The position numbers and the translations under genes are program-made. Shown piece after piece: positions 44,960 to 56,138 of a DNA stretch of 64,000 nt; within the stretch, counting starts at the first letter, position 1, and every line of letters starts with the position of its first letter. Source of the stretch: Prorocentrum cordatum (lineage: Eukaryota > Sar > Dinophyceae > Prorocentrales > Prorocentraceae). Below the pieces are notes generated by a model. The model was not told the origin of the DNA. It ran no database searches and was given only the letters and a program-made list of their open reading frames with translations. The stretch is from positions 792,991 to 856,990 of the forward strand of contig CAUYUJ010015305.1 in the NCBI GenBank assembly GCA_963575745.1, written 5' to 3'.

Positions 44960-46235
44960 CCGGGGGAAAGAGCGTGATCCACCGCCGCTATACTGTGGAA
45001 CATTGCCGCCCTTTTCCTCCGGAGCCCGGGGGTCTCCCCCCCCCCTCCGAAAATCCCCCCCCCTGCTGGACCCCCCCCCTTCCCCCGGCACCCCCCCCCC
45101 TCCCCTAACCCCTCCCCCCCCCCCCTCTGGAAAACCGGGGGGGTTCACTACCGGTTCGAGACCCCCCCCCCTCGAAAACCGGAGTTTCTACCGCTGCTGG
45201 CGGAAAACCGGGGGGAGTCACTACCGGTTCGAACCCCTCCCCCCCCCCCCCCCTCCGGAAAACTAGGGGGAACACTACCGGTTCGAACCCCCCCCCCCTT
45301 CGAAAACCGGAGGGGGGGTCACTACCGGTTCGAACCCCTCCCCACCCCCCCCCCTCTCACCCGCCAGCAAACGACTCCCGGCCCCTACCACCGTACTCAT
45401 CACATCCCCCACTGTTGTTCCCAACACCACTGTCCTCACCACCACTGTCCCCACTGGTTCCACCACCGCCCGTACTGTCCCCACCAGTACCACCACCACT
45501 GTCGCACTGTCCCCACTGCCCCCACCACTGTTCCCACCACGGCTCCACTCTCCCAGCTTTCTCCACGGCTCCAACCACTGCAGACTATCCCCACTGTCCC
45601 CACTGTCCCACTGACTCCTCCGCTGTCCCACTGAGCTGTCCCACTGTTCCCACCACTCTGCACACTGTCCCCACCACTGTCCCCACTGTACCTCTGTCCC
45701 ATTGTCCCACCGCCGTCCTCGCCACCACCTTCACCACTGTCCCCACCACCACTGTACCCTCCACTGTCCTACTGTTTCCACCACATTCCCACTGTCCCCA
45801 CACCACTGTCCCCACCACCACCGTCCCCACCACTGTCCCACTGTCACTGTCCCCACTGTTCCCACCATTGTCTTCACCATTGTCCCCGCCACTGCCGCCC
45901 CCACCACTGTCCCACTGTCCCCACCAGTGTCCCGCTGTCCCCTCACCACTGTCCCCACCACCACCGCCCCCACCACTGTCCGCACCCCCCCTCGGTGGTT
46001 TTCGAGAGGGGGGGGGGGATTCGAACCGGTAGTGACCCCCCCCCGGCTTTCGAGTTCGAGGGGGGGGGGCTCGAACCGGCAGTGACCCCCCCCCCTTTTC
46101 ATGATTTAATGTGGGGGGGGGAGGGGTTCGAACCGGCAGTGACCCCCCCCGGTTTTCCGAAGGGGGGGGGTAGGGGCTCGAACCGGTAATGACCCCCCCC
46201 GGTTTTGCGCCAGCAGCGGTAGAACACGCTCTTCC
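44960..46235. mobile_element. ~1.3-kb fold-back element with internal minisatellite
   Basis: Left arm (44,960-45,350) and right arm (46,010-46,235) are inverted relative to each other: AGAGCGTG at the left end against CACGCTCT at the right, TCTACCGCTGCTGGCG against CGCCAGCAGCGGTAGA, and several GTCACTACCGGTTCGAACCC blocks against GGTTCGAACCGGTAGTGAC. The middle (45,390-45,990) is a CCCCACCACTGT minisatellite. It sits among core-motif copies (44,895 and 46,245). No transposase. GGTTCGAA resembles a pol III B box but no tRNA fold or A box is seen. Confidence 0.75.
45390..45990. repeat. CCCCACCACTGT minisatellite
   Basis: Irregular 9-12-bp units (CCCACTGTC, CCACCACTGTC). Forms the loop of the fold-back element. 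Confidence 0.9.
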
Positions 46236-46374
46236 TGATGCGTGGAGGATGTCCCGAGCGAAACGCCCATGTTCAGCAAAAGACGTCTTAAGATGCGACA
46301 CCCAACTTCTCGATTGTGTGAGGATGTCTCGGGCGAAACGCTCAGGTTGGGAACCTTTCCTGACATGAACGGTC

Positions 46375-48190
46375 GTGGCCGGCCACGGCGCGCTCGATAG
46401 CATCGCGGAACCTCCGCCGGCGACTGTCGCTCTCCAGCTCCCGCAGCACCCGGGCTAGATCCCCCGCCCCCTCGACGTCGTGCTGGGCTGCCAAAATCAT
46501 TTGCTGGACGTGGCCGGTGAAATCACTGCCAGCCTCTTCGGGCACGGCCGACATGGCTGATGGCGAACAGGGCTGGCGGCGAAGCACCCTCGGCGCCGCT
46601 GGCGGCGTCCTCGGGGCGTCGATGACATCGCCATCGAGCGCCCAGTCTTGGCCCTGCCTGGCGTCTGTCGCACGCAGCGGCTCGTCGCCCAAGATAAATC
46701 AGGCTGATGCGAGCTCCCTGCCCGCTGCTCGTCGATGAGCTGATGAGCGTCGAACTCGACGCCGTCCAAGCGCAGCCGTTGGACGTCGCTCGGGCTCCGA
46801 TGGGACCACCAGATGGCCATGCCGCGGGCGAAACCTGGCCAGTCATCCACAGACTTCGCATCAGACGCGCTGCGCGAACGTCCTGCAGCTAAATGCATCC
46901 GCGGGACAAGTGGCGCAAAGCCTCGAGGATGTCGGGGCGCGGTCGGGCCCGCCCTGCAAGCTGCGCGGCATTCGACGCGCTGGTTGAATCGCGCCGACAA
47001 GCGCAGAGTAGGGGCGGTCTGATGCGCTGGTGGCAGCCATGCCCGACGCCCCGCACAACGGAAGACCGCCGCGGCGATGGTGCCAAGGATTGCCTGCGGC
47101 GCGGTGGCTGCACGTAGGGCTCGAGCGATGTCTTCCTATGCGGCGCGCAGTTCGCGTGGCTCTCGCACGCGCGTCTCGCGCGAGTCGCCGCGCGGCGCTC
47201 TCGGCGGCGCGGCGACTTCGAAGCGAATCCAATCGAAGGAGTTGGGGCGCCGACAACTGCTGCGGCAGCTCGTCGAGCTATCCAACTCGGCGCTGACCCC
47301 GTCACAGGGCTGGCCCGCAGCCCTGATCTGGCGGCGCAGTGGCTCACCCCCGAACTCCGCGGTCTCGCAGCGCACTCGCCAGCGCCGCGACCCCGCGCAC
47401 ATGCGCTGGAACATGAGCCGGCTCGCGCCGCGACTGCGAACGCCGGTGGCAGGGCGGCGGCGCCCGCCGCTCCCACGTCGGCTCCGCCAGGCACCTGAAC
47501 TCGTCAGTCGCTGGAGTGGCGTCGCCCCCCAGGTCGCGCCGACGCCCGCGGGCGCTGGCCGGCGCGCGAGGGCCCGCGAAGCTGCGCATGCTCAACTCGC
47601 ATGCGCGCAGGGTGGTCGGGTTCCTTCCCTCTCGAAAGCCGCGCAGGCACGCGGCCGCATCTCGGGAGTGCATGGGCGACGCCTGCGCGCCTCGCGCGAA
47701 TAGGGCGCGCGCCCGGCAGCCGTCGCACTCCTGATTTCGCCCTCCGCAACTCGGAGGCCACCGCTGGGAAGTCTGCCTCTTCAACGTCGCAATCGCAAGC
47801 GAAGTTCGCGAGGCGCGAGCGTCGCAGGCGGCGGCGTCGGTCCACGATGCCTAGCCGCTCGGCCATCCCCCATGGCCAGATATGACGGCCTTGAGCGTCT
47901 CCCAGACACTCGCATTCGCCCCGGACAGGCATGCGCAAGCACTCCGTTCCCGCGGCTGGCTGCTCGAACGCTGCCGACGAAGCGTGCGGCGAAGTCCGCG
48001 TTTCAGCGCGCTGGGCATTAGCTGGCCGACGTTGCAGTGGGAGTCCCTGAGGAATGTCATTGCCCAATGCAGCACCTGCGCCGACGCTGGCACCTGCTTC
48101 CACTGCGCCCGAGCCGCGGCCGGGGTCAGCACGCGCGCCCATCAACGGGCGAGGTCGGCATCGCCTGCCCCACCACCCCAGCAAAACATG
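46375..48190. other. GC-rich unassigned region
   Basis: Little tandem repeat and several 90-260-codon frames in all phases, especially on minus. On the minus strand short stretches look protein-like (HVQQMILAAQHDVEGAGDLA near 46,500; LRDSHCNVGQLMPSALKRGL near 48,030), but no domain was recognised and frames change often. Possibly an old retroelement or gene copy. Confidence 0.3.
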
Positions 48191-48223
48191 GAACGGAGCC
48201 TGCTTGCGCGAGACTTGCACATG

Positions 48224-48231
<8 letters not shown>

Positions 48232-48291
<60 letters not shown>

Positions 48292-48300
48292 TATATATAC
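48232..48300. repeat. TA dinucleotide tract
   Basis: TATATATATA with single interruptions, directly followed by a GC hairpin (48,302-48,337). Confidence 0.95.
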
Positions 48301-48301
48301 T

Positions 48302-48337
48302 AGAACCACGCGCGCGCTTCGCGCGCGCTTAGGTTCT
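48302..48337. repeat. GC-rich hairpin
   Basis: AGAACC pairs with GGTTCT around a CGCGCGC / GCGCGCG stem with a short CTT/TTC loop. It lies at the junction of the TA tract and the TTGGG array. Confidence 0.8.
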
Positions 48338-48392
48338 GTCGAGTCACAGGTCGTTGTGAGAAGAAATTGGTGACGCGAAGCGTCGTGGGGGC

Positions 48393-49951
48393 GTCCTTGG
48401 ACGTCTGGGGTCTCCTGGGGCCTCTTGAGGGGCCTCCTGGGGGCCTCCTGGCGGCCTCTTGGGGCGGAAGGCTCGAGCTTGCGGTTCGTGGTCCCCCTCT
48501 GGGCCCCCTCTTGGGCCCGTCTTGGGGCCCTCTTGGGCCATCTTGGGCGCCTCTTGGGCCGTCTTGGGGCCCTCTTGGGCTGTCCTGGGGCCCTCTTGGA
48601 AGCTTCTTGGGCCGTCTTGGGGCGGTCTTGGGCGCCTCTTGGGCCGTCCTGTAACGTCGGAAAGCCCAAAAGACAACTTTGTTGAACATGTACGTTTTAC
48701 GAAGGGAATGGGCCAACTTTTGCGTCTGGGGGCCCTCTTGGGACGCATGTTGGAGGCTTCTTGGGGCGTCTTGGGGGCGTCCTTGGACGTCTGGGGTCTC
48801 CTGGGGCCTCTTGAGGGGCCTCCTGGGGGCCTCCTGGCGGCCTCTTGGGGCGGAAGGCTCGAGCTTGCGGTTCGTGGTCCCCCTCTGGGCCCCCTCTTGG
48901 GCCCGTCTTGGGGCCCTCTTGGGCCATCTTGGGCGCCTCTTGGGCCGTCTTGGGGCCCTATTGGGCTGTCCTGGGGCCCTCTTGGAAGCTTCTTGGGCCG
49001 TTTTGGGGCGGTCTTGGGCGCCTCTTGGGCCGTCCTGTAACGTCGGAAAGCCCAAAAGACAACTTTGTTGAAAATGTACGTTTTACGAAGGGAATGGGCC
49101 AACTTTTGCGTCTAGGGGCCCTCTTGGGCCGCATGTTGGAGGCTTCTTGGGGCCTCTTGGGGGCGTCCTTGGACGTCTGGGGTCTCCTGGGGCCTCTTGA
49201 GGGGCCTCCTGGGGGCCTCCTGGCGGCCTCTTGGGGCGGAAGGCTCGAGCTTGCGGTTCGTGGTCCCCCTCTGGGCCCCCTCTTGGGCCCGTCTTGGGGC
49301 CCTCTTGGGCCATCTTGGGCGCCTCTTGGGCCGTCTTGGGGCCCTCTTGGGCTGTCCTGGGGCCCTCTTGGAAGCTTCTTGGGCCGTCTTGGGGCGGTCT
49401 TGGGCGCCTCTTGGGCCGTCCTGTAACGTCGGAAAGCCCAAAAGGCAACTTTGTTGAAATGTACGTTTTACGAAGGGAATGGGCCAACTTTTTGCGTCTA
49501 GGGGCCCTCTTGGGACGCATGTTGGAGGCTTCTTGGGGCCTCTTGGGGGCGTCCTTGGACGTCTGGGGTCTCCTGGGGCCTCTTGAGGGGCCTCCTGGGG
49601 GCCTCCTGGCGGCCTCTTGGGGCGGAAGGCTCGAGCTTGCGGTTCGTGGTCCCCCTCTGGGCCCCCTCTTGGGCCCGTCTTGGGGCCCTCTTGGGCCATC
49701 TTGGGCGCCTCTTGGGCCGTCTTGGGGCCCTCTTGGGCTGTCCTGGGGCCCTCTTGGAAGCTTCTTGGGCCGTCTTGGGGCGGTCTTGGGCGCCTCTTGG
49801 GCCGTCCTGTAACGTCGGAAAGCCCAAAAAGCAACTTTGTTGAAAATGTACGTTTTACGAAGGGAATGGGCCAATTTTTGCGTCTAGGGGCCCTCTTGGG
49901 ACGCATGTTGGAGGCTTCTTGGGGCCTCTTGGGGGCGTCCTTGGACGTCTG
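48393..49951 (+). repeat. 386-bp higher-order repeat, four units
   Basis: GTCCTTGGACGTCTGG starts at 48,393, 48,779, 49,165, 49,551 and 49,937, exactly 386 bp apart each time; units differ at only a few positions. Each unit is ~300 bp of 10-11-bp TTGGG-type repeats plus an A-rich linker (GTCGGAAAGCCCAAAAG, ACTTTGTTGAA, TGTACGTTTTACGAAGGGAA). Frames up to 359 codons run through on plus and 361 on minus. Very similar units indicate recent expansion. Confidence 0.95.
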
Positions 49952-50149
49952 GAGGCCATCTTCAGCATCTCGGAGCCCTCTTGGAGGCCTCTTGGAAGTT
50001 TCTTGGGCCGTCTTGGGCGCTCCTGGGGCCGTCTTGTCTGACCGGGGAGGCCTCCGGCAAGCCCCGACGAGCCTCCGGGCCCCCCGGGGCGCACATTTGT
50101 GGTCGGGGTCCCGGCCCCGGGCCCCCGGACCCGGTGCGCCGTTATATGT

Positions 50150-50156
50150 ATATGTG

Positions 50157-50189
<33 letters not shown>

Positions 50190-50615
50190 GTATACATATA
50201 TATGTATATACATATGCACGTGCATTACATGTACATGTACATGTATATATACATATACCTATACAAGTACATGTCCATCAACATGTGCATACACATATAC
50301 TTGTACATAGTCATGTACATATACATGTACATATACATATTCATATATATATATATATACAAACATACCTATGAATATGCACATGCAAATACATATACAT
50401 TTGCATATACATGTACATACGCATATACATATACATGTGCATATACATATTCATATACATACAAGTACACATATACACATACATATACATATGTATATAC
50501 ATATACATATACATCCCCATCCGTATCCATCCATCCATCCATCCATCCATCCATCCATCCGTTCATCCACCCATCCATCCATACATACATACAGACATGC
50601 ATACATAAATACATA
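50150..50615. repeat. TATATG / TACATA / CATC tracts
   Basis: ATACATATACATG-type repeats to 50,515, then CCATCCATCC (50,527-50,585), then ATACATACATAC. Preceded by CCGGGCCCCCGGACCCGG, the GC-rich end of the previous array. Confidence 0.95.
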
Positions 50616-50629
50616 CATTGGAAGCCCCT

Positions 50630-51165
50630 TGGGGTCTGCTTGGGGGCCTCTTGGGGACAAGCTCGGTGCGAAGACGAAAAACACGAATCCGGTTGACATG
50701 TACGTTTTCCGAAGAGAACGGGGCCAATTTTGCCTCTCGGGGCCCTCTGGGAGGTCAAATTGCACGGGTTATGAGGCGTCTTGGAGGCCTCGTGTTGGCT
50801 GCTTGGGGCCTCGTGGGGGTCTCGGGCGCCCTCTTGGGGCGTGGGGCTGGCAATTCCAGTTGGATTGCCCTATCTTGTGCTCCTCTAGGAGCCCTCTGGG
50901 AAGCTGTTGGGGCCGTTTTGGGTGCCTCTGGGACTGGCCTGGGACCCTCTTGGGGCCGTCTTGGCGCCCTCTGGGGAGCTTCTTGGGCCGTGTAGGGGCA
51001 ATCTTAGGGACCCCTGAGGTCGTCAAGGATGGCGCGAAGACGAAAATCACGAGTACGGTAAACATATACGTTTTACGGAAGGAATGGATATATTTTTGCT
51101 TCTCGGGGCCCTCGTGGGGCAAATTGCACGGGTTACGAGGCGTCTTCGAAGCCTCTGGGGCCGAT
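50630..51165 (+). repeat. TTGGG-type array with two A-rich linkers
   Basis: Array units as at 48.4 kb. Linkers at 50,665-50,735 (GACATGTACGTTTTCCGAAG) and 51,035-51,095 (AAACATATACGTTTTACGGA) are clearly related to the 386-bp unit's linker. Confidence 0.9.
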
Positions 51166-51589
51166 GGAGACGTCCCGTGATCCGATCCGTCAAAGCCGTC
51201 TTCAGGGTGGTGGGCGGCTGGCTGGGGCCGCCGTGACGCTCATCGAACCGCCCTCCGATGCGATTTTGGGCCCCTCAAGGTCTGGCCGGGCCCCCGGGCC
51301 ACACATTTGTGGTAGAGGTCGTGGCCCCTGGGCCCCCCGGGCCCCCGGGCCTGGTTGCGGCCCGGTCCGGTCTGCAACCGGACGACCCTCCTTTCCGCTT
51401 CCGATGCGCTCTTCGTGGCCAAGGCTGGCTTTGTCTTGAATTGATTGTCCAAACGCAACCCTGGGCATCGCAGTTTTTTGGTTGCATCTGGGGCTGTCTG
51501 GGAAACGCAGTTCCCCAATCAGAGCTTGCTTCTGTAGGGGTCCTAGCGGATATAAAGCTGAGGTGAGGTGAGCGGCCGATTTCGGTGGC
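51166..51589. other. Spacer, no gene recognised
   Basis: Contains CACACATTTGTGGTAGAGG and a CCCCGGGCCCCCGGGCC stretch near 51,300-51,355, a module also found at 50,090 and 53,515. The phrase TTTTTTGGTTGCATCTGGGG at about 51,474 recurs at 51,989. Confidence 0.5.
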
Positions 51590-51700
51590 CGGGGCCGGGT
51601 GCCCGGGTGCCCGGGGGTGCCCGGGTGGCCGATTTCGGTGGCCGGGCCAGGGTGCCCGGGTGCCCGGGTGCCCGGGGGTGCCCGGGTGCCCGGGGGTGCC
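51590..51700. repeat. GGGTGCCC minisatellite
   Basis: GGTGCCCGGGTGCCCGGG units with two copies of GGCCGATTTCGGTGGCCGG. The same GGGTGCCC repeat occurs at 55,120-55,210. Confidence 0.95.
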
Positions 51701-51704
51701 CAAT

Positions 51705-51955
51705 AGCCCAATAGCCCAGTAGCCCTATAGCCCTATAGCCGTATAGCCCTATAGCCCTGTAGCCCTATAGCCTTATATCCCTATAGCCCTAATAGCCTTA
51801 TATCCCTATAGCCCCATAGCCCATATAGCTCTATAGCCCCATAGCCCTATAGCTCTATGGCCCTATGGGTCACAGTCCTATAGCCCTATAGCCCGATAGC
51901 CCTACAGCCCGATAACCGTATAGCACTATAGCCCAATAGCCCTATAGCCCTAACA
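51705..51955. repeat. ATAGCCCT octamer/nonamer array
   Basis: TATAGCCCTATAGCCC-type units, about 28 copies with small variants. Confidence 0.95.
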
Positions 51956-52014
51956 AAAATCTGATTGGGATTTTTCTCCGGTATCATTTTTTTGTTGCAT
52001 CTGGGGCTGTCTGG

Positions 52015-53545
52015 GAAACCTTTTGGGCGTCTCGGGAGGCGTCGGGGGGGGTCTTGCGAGTTACGTGGGGGTTCCTGTTGGGCTTCTGGGAGCCCAGGGC
52101 TGGAAATGTTCGTTCGGCCCCCTCCTGGACCGCTGGGCTCTTGTGTGCCTCTTTCCGGCCTCCTGGATGCTTGAGGTCGCTTGGGGGCCTCTTGGAGACC
52201 TCTTGGGCTCTCTTGGGGGTCTCTTGGGGCCTCCTCGGAGCATCCTGGACTCCTTCTGGAAGTCGTCATGGGACCTTCTTGGCACGTCTTCGGGGGCCTC
52301 TTAGAGTTTTGAAGCCTTTTGGGTGCCGTCTTGGGGCCTCTTGGAGCCTCTTTTGGGTTTCTTGGGGGCCTCTCGGGCCTCTTGGGGGCCTCTTGGGGCC
52401 TCTTGGGGGCTTCCTGGGGGCATCTTGGGGCCTCTTGGGGGCATCTCGGGGCGGAGAGCTTGATTTTTCGGTTCGCGTTCCCTCTCTTGGGCCCCTTTTG
52501 GGACCTTCTTGGGACCTTCTTGGGCCGTCTTGGGCGGCTCTAGGGCCGTCTCGGGGCTCTCTCGGGCCGTCTTGGGGTTCTTTTGGCAGCCTCTTGGGCC
52601 GTCTTGGAGCGGTTTTGGGAGCCTCCTGGGCGGTGCGCCAGAAACACGAAACAGCGAGAATGCCAAAAACATAGCAAAAAAGCCTTCCGAGCGCTTCTTG
52701 GGGGCTTCTCGGCGCCTCCTGGAGCCACTTGGGGTCGAAAGCTTGGAATTCGATGGTGGCTTTCCTCCTCTGGGGCCCTCTCGGGCCCGTCTTGGGGACT
52801 CTCTTGGGCCGTCTTGGGCCCTTCGTGGGCCGTCCTGGAGCTTTCTGGGGCTGTATTGGGGCCCTCTGGAGCGCGTCCTGGGCCGTATTGGGGCGGTCTC
52901 GGGAGCTTCTGAGGTCGTCAAGCACGGACCGACAGCGAAAACAAGCAATATGTTGAAAATAAACGTTTTACAAAAAGAGAATGAGGTTATTTTGGCCCCT
53001 TGGGGCTCTCTTTGGGGCCCTATTGGGGGGCGCTTGGGGTGTCTTGGGGGCTTCTGAAGCCGCCTTGGAGGCCATGTTGGGCGTCTGGGAGCGCCCTTCG
53101 GGCGTCCCGGGTCTGTTCTGGAGCCTTCTGGCGGCCTTCTGTGAGGCCCCGGGGCTCCCCGAGGGCCCCGGGGCCCACATTTGCGGTCGCCTTGGGCCCT
53201 TCGTGGGCCGTCCTGGAGCTCTCTGGGGCTGTCTTGGGGCCCTCTGGGGCGCGTCCTCGGCCGGACCGACAGCAAAAACAAGCAATATGTTAAACATATA
53301 GGTTTTACAAAGGGGTTATTTTGGCCCCTTGGGGCTCTCTTTGGGGCCCTATTGGGGGTCGCTTGGGGTGTCTTGGGGGCTTCTGAAGCCGCCTTGGAGG
53401 CCATGTTGGGCGTCTGGGAGCGCCCTTCGGGCGTCCCGGGTCTGTTCTGGAGCCTTTCGGGCCTCCTTCTGGCGGTCTTCTGTGAGGCCCCGGGGCTCCC
53501 CGAGGGCCCCGGAGCCCACATTTGTGGTAGCGGCGCCGGCCCCGG
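52015..53545 (+). repeat. TTGGG-type array with A-rich linkers
   Basis: 10-11-bp units with linkers at about 52,635-52,690, 52,920-52,985 and 53,265-53,320. 52,920-53,170 and 53,265-53,520 are near-identical (AGCAATATGTT, AAACGTTTTACAAA or ATAGGTTTTACAAA, then GTTATTTTGGCCCCTTGGGG), a direct duplication of about 345 bp. Confidence 0.9.
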
Positions 53546-53564
53546 GCGCACGGACCTGATGCGC

Positions 53565-53775
53565 CGTCATATGAGTAAATACGTAGGATGTTTTACCATA
53601 CGTATACATGCACATACGTGAGATGTTACACCATGCATATGCATACACATACGTAGATGTGATACCATGCATATGCATACACATACGTAAGCATTGACAC
53701 ACTGCATGTGCATGCACGTACGTAAGATGCTGTACCATGCATGTAGATACATGTACGTATGATATGAGGTCACAG
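53565..53775. repeat. ATGCATATGCATACACATAC tandem repeat
   Basis: About four ~50-bp units with CACATACGTA and ACCATGCAT, following the GC-rich end of the array. Confidence 0.9.
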
Positions 53776-54084
53776 ATGTTCATAGTTATACGTGTGCTGT
53801 GGTCTCAGATATACAGATATACAACCATGTCCCCCTAGCTGAATATGATACCTATGTGTGAATCATACGGGGCGCGCATGGGTTAACATCACACATGCAT
53901 AGGGCGGTGTGTCCTGACAGGCGGCTCCACAGCCGGACAATTGTTTCAAGGGTTTTGTTTCAAGTTGTGTTTCAAGTTTTGTTTCTGGGGCGTTTCGGAT
54001 TTTGTCTCTGGGCCCTGGCCTGGTTTTGTTTCTGGGCCCTGGCCAAGAGTGCCCAAGAGGCCCCCCCGGAGGCCCCAAGAGGTC
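53776..54084. other. Spacer with TTTTGTTTC repeats
   Basis: GTTTCAAG and TTTTGTTTCTGGG recur between 53,943 and 54,045. No gene. Confidence 0.5.
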
Positions 54085-54530
54085 AGAGTTGTGAGGATGC
54101 CTCAGGCGGTAGTGGCCAGACCACCTGCTCAGGGCATCTCGCAACTCAGAGTGGCGAGGGTCTCAGGCGGAAGTGGCCAGACCACCTTGGGGCAATGTAT
54201 CTCCGAGGTCAGAGCTCAGTGCATCTCGGAACCCAGAGTTGCGAGGATGTCTCAGGCGAACGTGCCCGGACCACCATGGGGCAGGGCACCTCCGAGGTCA
54301 GAGATCGCAGGATGTCTCAGGCGAGATCGGAGTGAACACATCACCTCAGGGCGTCTCGGAACCCAGAAATGCGAGCGTGTCTCAAGCGAAAGTGCCCGGA
54401 CCACCGTGGGGCAGGGCACCTCCGAGGTCAGAGTTTCGAGGATGTCTCAGGCGAAAGTGGTCTGACCAACTCAAGTCAGGACGTCTCGGAACCCAGAGTT
54501 TTGAGGATGTCTCAGGCGAACCGGGCCTCC
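54085..54530 (+). repeat. ~64-bp satellite array, variant
   Basis: Core GAGGATGTCTCAGGCGAAAG with a changed second half (GGACCACCATGGGGCAGGGC). About seven units. Confidence 0.85.
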
Positions 54531-55210
54531 TCCTGCGCTTCCTCCTCCTCCTCCTCCCCTCCTCCTCCTCCTCCTCCTCCTCCTCCTGCTCTTCCTCCTC
54601 TCCTCCTCCTCCTCCTCCTCCTCTTCTGCCTGGATGCTGCGCCGGTTGCGAACGCCTGCTCCTCCACGAAATTAGTCCTCATCCGCCTCCCCTTGCCCAT
54701 GTCCCTCCCCGCCTCCTCGCTCTTTCTCCCCCTCCTCCTCCTCCTCCTCCTCCTCCTCCTCCTCCTCCCTCCTCCTCCTCCTCGTCGTCCTACTCCCCCC
54801 CTGTCCTGTCTTCATCCTCCCACTCCTCCTCCCTCCTCCTCCTCCGCTGGCCGAGCCGGGCCGGGCCGGGCCGAGCCGAGCCGGCGGAGGAATAGTCTGA
54901 TTATGGAAGGGAGGGGGAAGAGAACGAGCAGGAGGAGGAGGAGGAGGAGGAGGAGGAGGACATGGATGAGGTGCTTTTTCGAACGGCCGAAACGGTCCTC
55001 CCGGTCCCCTCCACCTCCTACTCCTTCTGGCTCTACCCTCGGCTCGGATTGCGCTGGACGCCTGCCCGACGTTCACTCCTCCTCCTCCTCCTCCTCCTCC
55101 TCATCCTCCCTCCTCCTTCCCGGGTGCCCGGGGGATGCCCGGATGCCCCGGTTCCGGGGTGCCTGCAGTGCCCGGGTGCCCGGGTGCCCCGGCGCCCGGG
55201 TGCCCGACAG
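54531..55210. repeat. CTC, GGA, CCGGG and GGGTGCCC simple repeats
   Basis: CTC at 54,540-54,640 and 54,725-54,845, GGGCCGGGCC-type repeat at 54,850-54,885, GAG at 54,930-54,960, CTC at 55,076-55,105, GGGTGCCC at 55,120-55,210. Confidence 0.9.
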
Positions 55211-55214
55211 GGGG

Positions 55215-56110
55215 TCTTCCGTGCGGGTCTTCCGTGCAGCGACAGTGCTCTCGCTGTTGAAGGATGCGAATCCAAGGGCGCAGTTGTACGACCGAGTGTG
55301 CTGCATGAAGTGGTCGTGGGAAGGACCCGGACGAAGGAGCTGAGCCATTTCGGCCGGAGCGGGAGGCAGTAGGGGGATGCCAGCCAGGGCTCCGTACCTG
55401 CAGCACGCGCCGAAGTCCTTTCTGCGTGCTGCCGGGCAACGCGCGCGTTCGGCGAAGAAGTGCAGAGCCCCGCACGTTGCGCAGGCTCCTTGAAAGTGGC
55501 CAGTCGGAGAGAGCGACGCTTTCGGAACGCGGTTGCTGCACCATTCGTCTGTCGACCACCAGCCGGCGCGGTGGCCGGTGCGTACGCCAAGAGAAGTCCC
55601 AGGCACGGGTTCTGCGAACCAGTTCCGATGCGCTGCGCAGGCGGGCGGACAGCTGGACGAGTTCGGAAGTGCTACGCGGGTGGACTTGAGGCGACACCAC
55701 GGCACGGAACATTTCGGCGAGTCACGTGCTCGGAGGTACATGCGGACGGCTGCCCCCACCTGCTTGCGGAGTGCTTGCAACGGATCGCTACGTGGACGGG
55801 CGTGTGGGACACCAGAAGACCCCGACGTCGGAGGATGATGGGGCCCGGCGGCGGCGGTGGCTACCGCGGCATGTCGGACGTGGTCGGGGCAGTATCCGGT
55901 GGCGTACATTGCTTTCGTCAACTTTCTGTCGCACAGTGGGAAGGAACAACTGGGTTTAAAGCAACGTTCGCACATGCCGTTGTTGTGCGGCATTGCGCGT
56001 CGCACGCCATGGCGGGCGGGGGCGCGGCAGCCGGCCTTTCCGGGCCCCTGGCAACGGGGCCCCGCGAGGCAACAGTGCCTACATTCCACCACGGTGCCGA
56101 GAGGGCCCAC
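55215..56110 (-). pseudogene. Cysteine-rich protein, C-terminal continuation after a frameshift
   Basis: The frame from 56,110 shows CRHCCLAGPRC, then CERCFKPSCSFPLC...CPDHV and CSVPWCRL...CPPAC, CATCGALHFF. These are the same kind of cysteine modules as upstream. No splice signals for an intron across the ~30-nt gap were recognised, so a frameshift is likelier. The recognisable protein ends before the GGGTGCCC minisatellite at 55,210. Confidence 0.5.
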
Positions 56111-56138
56111 GCGAAAAGCACACCCAATGGCACGATTG

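Noticed and set aside
45130-46200. GGTTCGAACC strings as tRNA or pol III B boxes
   Set aside because: The string is a short palindrome repeated within the fold-back arms. No cloverleaf, A box or T-stem pairing is present.
48393-50696. Trp/Gly/Leu-rich plus ORFs and Pro/Lys/Gln-rich minus ORFs of over 300 codons in TTGGG arrays
   Set aside because: Open on both strands in several frames with 10-11-bp DNA periodicity. No start context or domain; explained by the repeat.
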